Source: Effrenium voratum
Lineage: Eukaryota > Sar > Dinophyceae > Suessiales > Symbiodiniaceae
Direction of reading: 5' to 3'
Length of the DNA stretch: 64,000 nucleotides
Assembly (NCBI GenBank): GCA_963377175.1
Contig: CAUJNA010001857.1
Coordinates: 502,295-566,294 of the forward strand
Of the stretch, positions 43,000-54,342 are shown in pieces; position 1 is the first letter of the stretch, and each line of letters begins with the position of its first letter. A model generated the notes under the pieces. That model saw only the letters and a program-made list of their open reading frames with translations. It was not told the DNA's origin and searched no databases. The translations under genes and the position numbers were made by a program.

Positions 43000-45900
43000 C
43001 TCAATCATGAAGATTTCGGAAACAGGTCTTGAGCCTCATGAGCTGTTTCTTTTGGCTTTGCTTGTTCCTTTTCATGGTTGGTGTACTTTTGAGCTGCGGT
43101 GTGTTTTCATGGTTTCGCCCCATCACGGAGAGAGGGGTGTTTGGATGCGTCTTTGTGAGCTGTGGGATAAACTAGACTACAAAGCAGTACAGGGTTGAAT
43201 TTGATGCTCTTGGTGTGTGTTGTGGCAGGGTCCCCACCAAACCAGGAGGCCGAAATACCTGTTGGTTTGTTCTTACGAGGAATGAGCCGTTTAGTCCATG
43301 GTTCACATATCAAAGTGCTCTGACAGAGCCTGTCTGATATATGACAGAGACCATCTCCGATTTTGCTTGTGTGCATATGCACATGTTGGTGTCAAGCTTA
43401 TTATGTTTCTCTGATTTATGCTCGAGTACAAAGCCACCAGCTACCAATTGGGTGGCTGGTCCTGTTTGGGGCACCCCTCAAAAAGGGGCGCAACGGCTTT
43501 CCATGTGGTTTCCGTTCAAGACCACAAAACAGAGGTACCGCCAAAACGACGCCCAGAAAGCCGAAATTGGACTTTATCCATGCGGGTCCTTTGAGCTTTG
43601 AATCGCCGGGAGGGCAACCAAAAACCTGGCGCAAGCGCCCCTTAGCCCTGTGCTTTCCTGCGAAGAGTGACAGTGAGAATTGTTCAAAACCTCGTTGTTG
43701 CCTGATTGCTTCATTGAAGTCAACCCAAACCCTTAGGTCAAGGCAACCAAAGTCTTCATTTTAGCCTTGCCTTCTGAGCGGTCATCTCAGGCGGTGAGAC
43801 ATCGAGCACCGCTATGGATGTGTATCAGTGCCTCGAATCACAGGGTGCAACAGAGGGGGTCCCCGAATCGCAATGGTTTTCAAGGATGACGGCCTAAGGA
43901 TTTCGACTCGCTTTTCGGCGGCCTGTGGAATGGTTTTATCAGCGCAAAGTTAGGTGGGTCAGTTCGTGCATGGAGACTTGACTGGCTTCGTTGACCATTC
44001 TGTAAGGGAATTACCGTGCGCGAAATGTTGGCGCATGCTGGTTGACTTGCTTGCTATTGCATGAATCTGCCTGGGTTGTTCAAAACCAATCCGAATCCTT
44101 AGCTGGGCTGTTCAAAGGCAATCCTGCAGCCTTACCATGGGCTACGAAAGGGGCCCCCTTAGAGTTTGCTTTCCAACAGGGATTCTGGATTAGGCGAATG
44201 ATCTGTAATGGCTTGGTCTTGGATCCAAAACTCAGAGGTTAATCTCCGGGCAAAGAAGCCGTTACCAGGGAACCCCAACCCTGGTTTTTGTAAGTTCCGT
44301 GTGATCTGTCCATCCTGGAAATATGGTTGTTCCGCCCCAAAACACAGTTGGGGTCAAGTTGGGGTCTGTGACAAACCTGCAGCAAACACAAGGATTATGG
44401 GTTTTTGTTGGAGGAAACATCCATGGGGGAAAGGTACGCTGCTCTCAGTGAAGTGGCGCTTCTCAACAAGCATGGCTCAGTGCCTGACTCAGTGCTTGTT
44501 AAAAACTCCAAAGTCCGAAGCCGTTGCGGATTCCACCTGTTCTCCCTGCTGGTACTCGTTTGCTTATTAGTATTCTCTTCATATCCAGGGGTCCACAGAT
44601 CGGTTTCATATGGTTTGCCTTGCGTCAGCCGGTTGACTGGGCAAACTGTGAAGAAGAACCGTTCCGGTTTCGGCGGAGGTGCCGCGAACCAACAAGTTGA
44701 CTCAGTTTTGGCCAGGCGTGAAAGGCATGCATGAACCATTTGATCAACCGTGAGTTATGGCTTTGACTTGAGGGAAAGCCGCAAGGTGGGGGTCACTGAC
44801 GTGGACTTTCATGGGGTCAAACAATTGACGCAGAACACACAAATCATCCTTTTCCGTGAAAGGACCCGTGAAAGTCCTTTAATTTTGAACCCATAAAAGA
44901 GCCCTTTTATAGACAAGAAGGCGTCAGACATTTCGATTTTGCCATCAGGGAATGATCTGGAGTCCAACTGGGAAGTTGCTGGGAAAATTATGTGCAGTCC
45001 CAAGAGAAGAATCCCTTTGCGTCTGGCCCTGTCGCAAGTAAACCAACCACACTCAAATCACTCAACCACAAAGCAATTGGTGAACACCGGTCAAACCTGG
45101 GTTCCGCGTTGCTTAGGGGCCTCCACCTTGCCAGCCAACCACAGACGGTCGTCCGGAGATCCAACCGCAGACTGCATCCAGGCTTATGTGGTCCTGCAAT
45201 GTGGTCATGCCCGTGACAGCGATCGCCTCTCAGCTCAGTTCAAGCACGGTGCCCAATTACTTTACTGGCCACCGTTTTTCTCGCTGGTTCTCGGGGAATC
45301 CACTTTAGGGTTTTGGGAATGAACGGATTTTCTCAATTCGGAAACCAGTTGGATGGTTCAAAGGGGGTCGTCCATTTGCCCTTCAACTTTGTGACCCGTG
45401 CATGGAGTGTTCGACGGATTGGCTTGCTTATGAAACACGGCGGTTTCGATCACCGCCCATTTTTGCTTTGTGGCAACGCTTCCCCAGAATGGTTGCAGAG
45501 GCGTCTTCGGGTGATCGATTTACTCAAAGGCGCTTAAGTTCAGTTTGCTCACTCCACCAACATGGTGAATGAGTATCGACATGTGCTGGAAGCACTGCTA
45601 TGCGTGGCTGCCAGTCACCAACCTTTTGTTAAGTTGCCCAGAATCTCAGAACAGGTGCTCATTAAAATCAACCAGCAAAGAAAGGGTGTTTTGTGCCTCC
45701 ATGTCCGCTCGGCTGAGAGCATCTTGTGGTTTCCTGAACTTAGCTGCACCTGTCCTCTGATTTAAGCCAAGGGCGTTACATATTGATTCGCTTTGGCCGG
45801 AACTCAGATCAAGGGGGCCTGAAAAAGTTGAAAAGCCCAGGCGCTCGGTGCAGCTTCTTTCTGATTTTTGGAGGGGGTTCCCTGCCTAACAAATTGTGTG
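43000..45900. other. Non-coding stretch
   Basis: It contains a pair of ~33-bp direct repeats at 44070-44135 (GTTCAAAGGCAATCCT core) that also matches 38043-38076. No recognisable gene; frames up to 133 codons lack motifs. Confidence 0.4.
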
Positions 45901-45907
45901 GTGTGGA

Positions 45908-45985
45908 CGAGCGGTTTGGGGGGATTTGAACCCCTGGCTGGAAGATAAATGGGACACCCTGTAACCTCCAAACCACCAACCACAG
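45908..45985 (-). ncRNA. tRNA-like sequence with Pol III A and B boxes (possible SINE head)
   Basis: On the - strand GGTTTGGAGG (45974-45965) fits the tRNA A box at nine of ten positions. GGTTCAAATCC (45932-45922) is a perfect B box about 32 bases later. The T arm GGGGTTCAAATCCCC can form, and an acceptor-like pairing (TGGTTGG with CAAACCG) is nearly complete. The D and anticodon stems do not pair well, so it is not a confident functional tRNA. A tRNA-derived SINE head or decayed tRNA gene fits best. No second copy or SINE body was recognised in the window. Confidence 0.4.
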
Positions 45986-46701
45986 AAAAGAGAAGTGCCT
46001 TGTTGTCCCATGGACATCCACCGGGGGTCTGGGAAAGGGGATCTCGTTTGAGCGAAAAAAGCACGTTTTTGTGGCATCCATCACTGGCTGGACCCTTGGC
46101 GAAAGAGCATCGCTGTTGCGGATCGGCAAAAAATGGGGGGGGGGGGGGGGGCAGGTTGAATTTGGATTGCAGAAGCGCCAGTGTAAACTTGAACATGAAG
46201 CTGCCTTTGTTGGTGTGTCCTGTAGCCAGAATCCAAGAGGCTAAGAGGGTTCCAGCTCAATTTTTGCCCAACAAGTGGTCTTGATAATATGACCATCTGG
46301 GCTGCTCAGCAGCTTTGTGGTCAACATTTTCGGCCTGCTGCCATTGGTGCCAGCCAGCCGCCGCCCCCCCCCCCCACCCACAAAGGATCCTATCGATCCT
46401 TGTTGGCCACATTAGCACATTAGCTTCCGTGCGACATCCTTGACAACCACGAGTAGGGCGGAATCTGCACTTGTTGGGAGATGGGTGAACAGCATTGAAC
46501 TGGTGTTTGGGAGTGGCCCGCAATTATGAGATACAGGGCATGCTGACTGTCATTTGGATTTGTCGGTTTTGGTGTGGGTTGGAACGACCAAGAAGTAGTA
46601 TGCCGCTCCTCGTGGCCCATGAGGAGCGTTGGGGTGAGTTCTCCTCCAACAAATCAAATACATAGACTAAATAAACTAAATACTGAACTTCTGAACCCCA
46701 G

Positions 46702-46821
46702 GTTCGCCCCGCAAACGCGTGGCAAGCGAAGTTCTTCGGCCCCGAAATTGTGGCCGAGGCAATCCTCCTCCGGCGGCCGGCGCTACTTTGCGCACAGGGC
46801 ATCTTCGTGGCCATCGACCAG
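46702..46821 (+). CDS. Candidate internal exon, function unknown
   Basis: A 120-bp island lies between AACCCCAG and CGACCAG|GTGCTT, the clearest splice-like pair in this part of the window. It reads VRPANAWQAKFFGPEIVAEA then ILLRRPALLCAQGIFVAIDQ without stops and with a hydrophobic, helix-rich second half. Length is a multiple of three with phase 0 at both ends. No family is recognised. Other frames of the same island are also open, so the choice of frame rests on the splice sites. Confidence 0.4.
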
Positions 46822-48234
46822 GTGCTTTGGCGCCTCGATTGTTTGAGTCAGCGGCGTGGAATGACGTTTTCAAAATGGGCTTGCCCAAAAAGAACGGGGT
46901 GGCCCCATTTTGGCAGGAAGGTTCCAGGTAAACTTTTGGGGAAGACCAAACCAAAGCTCGGAGTGTTTGTGGTCGACCCACGCAGATCTGACTTCATCAC
47001 AATGTAGGGTGACTCGGGGACCCGAATTGGGTGTTTCCTTGGTTGGGGGAACCCCATTTTCTTTTGGAAACCGGGAAAGCAACAGGAACCCAGCTGCTTG
47101 GTCCACGGCTCACAGGCGGACGTACATCAAAGTGAACATGGCATGGGCTGCAAAATTGCTTCACACACGAAACGCCACTGGCAAGGGGAACACTCACCCG
47201 TCATGCGATCATGAATCTTGAATCCTCACTGTGGTTCCCACATGTTTATCATTGAAAGTGAGTCATTGTGAGGGGAACACAGCCAGAAACAACATCCTTT
47301 CATCTGTTTGGTTTGTTTCCATGTCTGCAAAGCCTGCGCCGGGAACTACTCTGTTTTACTGTCTTCAAGCATGATCCGCCGTTTTCACGGCTTTTGAGAG
47401 CCCAGGAACTGCTTAGCAGTCATGTTGCCGAGCTAGCTTCGCCAGCACCACGCGCAGTTCTGGATTTATCTTTCCATGGCCTTCCGCTTCACTTTGGGAG
47501 CAAGTTTGGGAGGCATGAAATGTTGCAGCGCTTCCCATGATCTGTCAATAACTCGTGTGCCCGCCAAAGAGCTCAAGGTGCCCACTGGCGTTATTGGTGA
47601 AGTGAAACCTTCAGCTGACGCGTTACTGGCTTTGTGGGGAGGCCCAGTTCTTCCGCCACAGATTCCCAGGCCTTGTTTCCGTCCAGAAGAATGACTGCCG
47701 CATTCTTAGCTTTGACCACTTTGTTCAGCGGAGCGGAGAAAACCACTTGATGCTTGGATTCGCATAGAGACCGCGCGGAGGAAACCACATGAGCGGAGGA
47801 GACGGCGCCTTTGTTCTGACCGCAGCAAAAAGTGTGTGTGATCTGGATCTGCGACGCTAGGGTTGAATGCCTGCGCCGACTCATGGATTTCAAATCGGCC
47901 CATTGTCGGCCACGGAGTCAGCGGCCGAATGAAAGGCAAATGCTCCAACCAGAAATCTCGTGGGAAGCCATGCATCAAGCGCAGTGCCAAAAAGCAAAGT
48001 CAACGTTTCGAAAATCTGATCATGATGCAACATGAAGCTCGGCAGCGAGCCACATTCGAGCTCTAACAGCTGCTATGAGGATATCTAAATGCAGCTCCTG
48101 CCGCAGATAAGATTTCCTCGTGTGTTCCCAAAAGAGAACGCACCCGATGTGCGTTTGTGTACGCGTGCCTGAGGACGGCGCCACCACGAAGACATGTGCA
48201 CGAGCGTGTGTGTGGGGGGCAAACCTGTGCGCGC

Positions 48235-48333
48235 AACCCTGTGTTTAGTGAACATGCTGCTACCATACCCCCCCGAAATTTCTCCAAAATATGTTGGCCC
48301 TGTGTTTAGTGAACATGCTGCTACCATATCCCC
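48235..48333 (+). repeat. Two direct repeats, ~62 bp apart
   Basis: CCTGTGTTTAGTGAACATGC then TGCTACCATAC/TCCCCCC occurs at about 48237 and 48299. The second copy runs into a C-rich tract (14 C at 48342-48355). Confidence 0.75.
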
Positions 48334-48359
48334 CCCAACCGCCCCCCCCCCCCCCTCAA

Positions 48360-50670
48360 CACAAAAAACACATCCCCCCGGCAAAAAGTGTTGAAAAGCG
48401 CACGGCCGTCCACACGCCGCGGTCCAACTGCTTTGGGGTTGACTTAACTGGGAGCCAGCGGATGAGTAACCTTGCCTGAATTGCACATGGGATTTCTCAA
48501 CAGGGATCACTCACCCGAGTTTATGGAATTGTTTTTTGGTTCTCATTTTTTCTTTTTCTCTATATAGAGGCACCACAACGAAAGAAACTAGCCATGCCTC
48601 GTTTGAGGTGGGAGTCATACTATCCTCCATGGTTGACTTGCATTCAATCGCATTCCTTAACTCATGGCTGCTAGCGGACCGCTTGCTGCAAGCAGCGACG
48701 GCAATTGCCCACCTGCCTCTCTCTCCCTCCCCCGACTTCCCCGACTTCCCCCTTTTGGCCATCTGGGTTTTACCCTGTTTGGGATGATTGATGTGGCAAA
48801 GCGAGAGGTTGTTCTGAGGAAAGGGCGCATAAACAACCACGCTCGAAGGGAGAGGGGTGTTTTGCTCACATCTCAAGCAAAGGCACGAGAATATCTCCTC
48901 ACCTGGTAGCAAGCGGCATTACGTGCTTGGTACTTTCCATATCGTTCTCTCATTTTGGGTTCCGCCTTGAACTTGCTGCACATTTTATGTTTGTGAGCTC
49001 ACCTGGGGGCAAAACGAGCTGCCTCCTTTTTCAGGTTTTGGAATGTTGTATTTGCATTTATTGTGGTTGCTGGGACTGAAGGTTGGTGTCGTTTGCCTGC
49101 GGTTGCTCGAGATGGCCATGCATCCTTCAGCCCAGCTTCCTGAGCGTGTACCCTGTTGAGGCTCTGCTGATAGGCTTGCCTGAACGTTTGCCTGACTTGA
49201 ATATCAAAAAAAATCATAACAATGGCCACGTGTTTGGAATTGCGACCAAACATGGGCGTTATTTTTTGGAGGGTACCTTTTTTGGTTTTAAATGAAACTA
49301 GAAGGAAGATACCATTTCGGGGTCTCCTAAAAATACAAAACACCCGCTGACATGTAGATTTTGTTGCGCATATTTTCTTGGCAGACAAGGTACGTTGACT
49401 GGCTAGGCGCCCTGGCTGGCATGGTGCGCGTCGGGTCCGTTCTGAATCTTGACAAATCAACAAGCCCTTGCCCTTGGGTTTAACCCCTATTAAAAGAATG
49501 GTTGACCCAGTTTAGATAGTGCCAACCCTGAGTTAAACAATAGTTTTTTTAATCCCCACCATTTTGGCGGTTTGGATCCCACGGCCTGGCTCATCAAATG
49601 GTTCGTTCTTTGGTGTCCATTTAGCCCCTTCCAACTTTGTACCCTAGTGCCAGGTCATATTGGTACGATTGGTGCCCTTTGCCGGTGCCCTTTGCTTTGC
49701 ATTGGATTGACCATGTCGGGGAAAAGGAAACGCACCCTTTGTACCGGGCATGTTAAAAAGCCGACTTTGTGTTGGGTTGTGGTGTTTCTAGGCCCGAGGT
49801 CTTTTGTATTGGCGGAATCCTTCCCTGCAATGCAGGATAATAAGTGCGGAAACCGCATCGCGGGGCTCAGGGCATGGAAAGCACACGGCCCAGAGGCATG
49901 TTTAAGGCAAAGGAGGCAATAGTTGCACCGATATGGTGACAGGATAAAGTGTCATGACGTTCTTTGCTGGAGGTTTCTCATGTCCAGTTCATGGGTTATT
50001 GCAACATTCGGTGACGATCAGAGGCTTGTCCAACAGTTGTGCTCAACAGGCCGACATGAAAGCTTAAGCCTCCGGAAAGATGGATGAAGGCCCCACCACC
50101 CTGGCACGCCCCTTCAATCGGGGCCCGAAAAGCTTCGGCTTTGGTTGTCCAACAAAAAGGGGAAAGCATTTTGACAACTCATGAGGTCCTTTGGAGCTCT
50201 TCCGATATTGGTTTGTCCCAACCCAAACCATACTTGGGCTTTGGCCGCCCTCGCAGTCTTTGTTGTTTTTTTGGCGGAGGGAGGTTCGGTTGATACCTTA
50301 CATTTTCGACACCACCAGATTTCTCATATTGATCATGGCTGTGTGGCATAGGGTTGTTGGTGCATCCACCGTATCTTCCATGCAGCTGCCAGGCAGCTGT
50401 TGCAGACCCATCCGCAAAGGACGGCTCCAGCAAGGACAATAGTCAGGGTCTGTCGAACACACCGAGCGTCCCAGTTTGGAAATGGGGACCAACCGCACTA
50501 CAGCGCAGCAAGACCAGACTGCCAGCATGGCTTTTTTGGGGTTAGTCTTCGGCGTCACGACTGTAGGCTACCTGCTCTTTGGAAAGTTCCCGGTGAAGGT
50601 GATCGCCTACCTCTTTTGGCCCACCACACCGCCTCGCCCTCCAGACATGTTGTACCGGTTTTTTGAGGTG
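48360..50670. other. Non-coding stretch
   Basis: No domain-bearing frame, repeat or RNA recognised on either strand. Confidence 0.4.
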
Positions 50671-50736
50671 CACTAAGGAATCCAAAAGGAACACCACCAT
50701 TTATGGGGATCACCTATTTCGACACAGACTCGCTTG
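50671..50736 (+). repeat. Dispersed module, near full length
   Basis: CTAAGGAATCCAAAAGGAAC, ACCACCATTTATGGGGATC, then ACCTATTTCGACACAGACTC. It aligns from end to end with 27801-27860. Confidence 0.6.
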
Positions 50737-53039
50737 AGTTGGGACGCCTCAATGTGGAGGGGGGGCTACTGTATTTCGTGGCCCCTCTAAAGGACCAATC
50801 CTCATCGTCGGTACAGTGGGCATAATGTACGGTTTGAAAAATTGCTCCGGGCGGTGATCTTCTTGTTGATTGTGAGTGTGGTTTTTAAAAAGAGGGGTGG
50901 AAAGGGAAATCATTTCATGGCATGATTTCCTTCTTGGAGTACCGTTTTGGGGATAATTAATTTCATTTAAACTGAGGTCTCCAAAATTTAAAATATGTTG
51001 TCTTGGGCGTTGAAACATGGCTGACAGAGTCAGAACACAACTTGTTTCCGTGTACCCGTCACACAAGGTGTTTGAGGCCCCGGGGTTGGGCTTAGCACAA
51101 GCATGAGAAAAGGGGTGGATGTCAACACCTTTTCGGTTGCCAGTTCGATTTTGAAATGCTCCCTTGCGGTTGCATTTCAGGGGAAATTTGGGGTGACAAT
51201 TCGATTTGGGTTATGATGGGAGGCCTGTGTGCTTTGGACATCAACTCCCACTAATTATGCGAAAATGCTCTCATTAATTTAATTTGCGGTTTGAACATGT
51301 TGAATTGCCGAATGCTCCAAGGAGTTCCATTATATACAGGTTTTTCTTTTGCTGGCAAATGGGGGGTTCATCCCATAAGCTCGAGGGTTGAACAAGGTTG
51401 TTCACGTGTTGTTTGGTCCTTTTGGGATGAGTTTTGTGTGGTTGGTGAGGTTCCAGTGAGTGCCTGAGAACGACCGAGTTTGGTAAATCTCAAGTTGGTT
51501 CCGGGAAATCACCTTTGGGATCTCCCAAAGATATGGGCGGCTCGTCTTTTTGTGAGGGTGCCCCTTATTTGGTTGTCGAAAACAAAAACTAAAAGGAAAG
51601 GCAGTCATTTGGGAAGTGGGGGGGGTCCCCAGACACGCGCTAATTTTGTATTTTGGGGTCTAAATTTGGTTGATAATATTGATTAGGTTCTGTGTACCAC
51701 ATGGTTTTGACCAAGATCCAGAGGCACAGATCCATTTGACCTGCGGTTGCCCGGTGGCACGCTTGTCCTTTTGTAAAGGGTGTGTTGAATTTTCCTGGGC
51801 TTCTGAGTCATGCTCTGGGCAATGAAGGGAAGCTCAGGCCATCTCGCCGCATCTCCAGCCTGCACCATGTGCTCTTTGGGCCTTTTGCCGCGGCCTCGGA
51901 CGTTCGGTATAAAGAGACTGGCCTTGAATGGGTTCCCGGTTGCCGGTGACAGGGTTCGTGAAAGGATGCATCTAAAGACGGAAGCTTTTTGGGGAGGTTG
52001 TCAACTTTTGCCAGGGCACTTGTGGAGCGCGGACCCCCACAGGCTTCGTTTTTTCTCAACACCCTCCCACACCAAAATCAAGTCGGCGGTGTTGTTTTCG
52101 CCTTAAACAAGGCCCCCCTGCAATCAAAACAACCATCCTTTCCTACCAAGAGAAGGCCAGTTGTTTGCCAATTGTTTTTGTTGTTTAAAAGGATCAAACT
52201 TGAGTCCAAAAAGTCGGCCCACCTGATATTTCCCTCCCACTTATTTGTCACCCCAATTTTCGGCTAATGGGTCCAGGTAGGGTCATATCAGACGGTTCTG
52301 ACTTTGTGGCTCCCAATCTGGTCCCCGTGTGAAGGCGCCATGGAGACACTTTGGCAGGACTAAGCTTACCTTTTTAACTTGTTGCTCTTTTGGGTCTCCT
52401 TCATTTTCCTTTTAAGCCCATAGCGACGTGAAGCCTTGGGGGCTACTCACCCGCCAGGTGATTTGGTTGGGCAGCCGGGAGTGTTGCGACTTAGCTGCAG
52501 CTGAAGCCAGGCAGAGTCATACTGATCCAATTTGATGTCTTCAAACCCCACCAAAGGGTCTCCGCTTCTTTGCAAGCCTTCAAAGTTGGACAGGTTTGCC
52601 TGGTTCTTGTAGAGGGATTAGAGGGGACCACTTCTCCTCCAAACGAAGGGGAAAGCGGAAGATGTTTATTTCCAGATCGCAGATTTCTGAGGCTTGCCTC
52701 TGGGCCGTGGCTTCGTGGTGTCGCTGGCGCAGACCATAGTTTGCGAGGATCGATTCGTGAATTGCAGATGGGGCGGTCCTGGCTTCCAGCAGGGGGCCTT
52801 TTTGCTGGGAATTTCATGGAATTCCTGCAAACCATTGGGATTCTTGGGGGTTGGTTTGTTGGAGGAGGTCAGTATCCCTTTGTCATGTTCAGCCTTCCCA
52901 GACCACGCATGGCAAAGAGGATGCACAAAGCCGAGAGTGCAGCTGTTTGCATTTGTCAGCCACTTTGGAACCATGCCTGCGCTTGGGTGTGCCATCAAGT
53001 ATTGAAGGATCAGAGAGACAGATAGAGAGAGATAGAGAC

Positions 53040-53072
<33 letters not shown>

Positions 53073-53220
53073 TGTCAAATATCATGTTGCACTACTTGTC
53101 ACTTGTGCATGCATGATGTACACTACCTGACTGCAGGCCTTGAGTCTACCAGGAAAAGAGTGCATGCTGGCTAACTACATTTGTGTTTGTGACAATAGAA
53201 ACACTTGCACTTGCAGTAAA
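50737..53220. other. Non-coding stretch upstream of the copia element
   Basis: No gene was recognised. A GA microsatellite ends the interval, and no sequence repeated downstream of the copia element as a clear LTR was found here. Confidence 0.4.
53012..53072 (+). repeat. (GA)n microsatellite
   Basis: GAGACAGATAGAGAGAGATA passes into a pure GA run, about 170 bp before the copia primer-binding site. Confidence 0.9.
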
Positions 53221-53239
53221 GTACCAACGTATTTTAACG

Positions 53240-53251
53240 TGGTAGCGGAGC
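53240..53251 (+). other. Primer-binding site, initiator-Met tRNA type
   Basis: TGGTAGCGGAGC matches the complement of the 3' end of eukaryotic initiator-Met tRNA (TGGTAGCAGAGG) at ten of twelve positions. It lies 77 bp upstream of the gag start, where a copia PBS is expected. Minus-strand DNA synthesis would start here. It also implies that a 5' LTR, intact or not, should end just before it. Confidence 0.65.
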
Positions 53252-53316
53252 TGAGATCCTAAACATAGGGGAGCTCCAGTAACAGCAGTAAGTACTACAA
53301 CTGCACAGGCAACCAC

Positions 53317-54342
53317 ATGCCCAACTACTACGACATGTCAGGAGAACCAGCAGCAGCATCAGCACAACCAACTACAGGAGCAGACAACGGGCCCACAGCA
53401 GAGGAGACAATAGGAGCCACAACTACGGGAACAACACAGGAGCAGGAAGACGTCCAAAGGCTACACAAATACAAACTGCCACCACCGTTCTTCACTGGTG
53501 ACTACTCACAGTACGAAGAGTGGCTGTTCAAACTACAAGCATACCTCGGACTCATCGACCGAGACTTCGACATGGTGCTACAACTAGCACAAGCAGCTAC
53601 AAGACAAATTGAAGATGCAGACATCAGAGCCCACATACGCGACCCTACACAGGCAGCAAAAGCAGTAGACCTCTCACGAGATCTACACTACATCCTCATC
53701 AACATCTGCCAAGGTGCAGCAGCTACAGTGGTCAGACAAAACCGCTACAATGCCAATGGATGTGAAACACTACGGCTTTTGCACAACAGGTTCAGCCTAC
53801 CAGTAGGAACACGCAGTGTTGGCTACCTCACCAAACTACTGGAACCTACATTCAATGAAGCACAATTTGAAGAACAATTCCTACAGTGGGAGTATGACAT
53901 CAACCGCTACGAGAAAGACAACGGCACAGCACTACCAGATGGAGTGAAGATTGCAATACTACTCAACAAGACTAAAGGAGCACTTCAACAACATCTCCAA
54001 CTACGCGCTGGACAGATCACGAACTACAACGAGATCAGAGTTGTGATCCTGGACTACTACAAAACCATATCTGCATTCTCAAGAGCGAGCTCAGCAGTTG
54101 GCACAAACTACAATGGTGGAACAGCACCAATGGACGTGGACAACATTTGGAGAAAAGGAAGAAACTACAAAGGCAAAGGCAAATATGGAGGCAAAGGACA
54201 CTACAAAGGAAACAAAGGAAAAGGCAAGTACAGAAGCAAAGGCCAATACAAAGGATTCGACAAAGGCAGCAAAGGAAACTACAACAAAGGAGGATACAAC
54301 AAGAGCAAAGGAAAAGGCTACCCAGGATCCAAAGGATATTGA
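53317..54342 (+). CDS. Copia gag (capsid/nucleocapsid part)
   Basis: This encodes the structural protein that forms the virus-like particle and binds element RNA. The N-terminus is low-complexity (A/T/G/Q, residues 5-45). LPPPFFTGDYSQYEEWLFKL (about 53-72) is the typical start of the copia gag core, which runs as a helical domain to about residue 260. The tail (about 278-341) is a K/G/Y repeat (YKGKGKYGGKGHYKGNKGKG), a basic RNA-binding segment. The frame stops at TGA 54340-54342 in the middle of this repeat, and the K-G-Y repeat plus a CCHC knuckle continue in the same frame immediately after it. The stop is therefore either a nonsense mutation or a read-through point, not the natural end of the domain. 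The ATG at 53317 is the first in-frame start after the PBS. Confidence 0.85.
   Translation: MPNYYDMSGEPAAASAQPTTGADNGPTAEETIGATTTGTTQEQEDVQRLHKYKLPPPFFTGDYSQYEEWLFKLQAYLGLIDRDFDMVLQLAQAATRQIEDADIRAHIRDPTQAAKAVDLSRDLHYILINICQGAAATVVRQNRYNANGCETLRLLHNRFSLPVGTRSVGYLTKLLEPTFNEAQFEEQFLQWEYDINRYEKDNGTALPDGVKIAILLNKTKGALQQHLQLRAGQITNYNEIRVVILDYYKTISAFSRASSAVGTNYNGGTAPMDVDNIWRKGRNYKGKGKYGGKGHYKGNKGKGKYRSKGQYKGFDKGSKGNYNKGGYNKSKGKGYPGSKGY

Noticed and set aside
45908..45985. Functional tRNA gene
   Set aside because: The T arm and B box are good, but the D and anticodon stems do not form, so it is listed only as tRNA-like.
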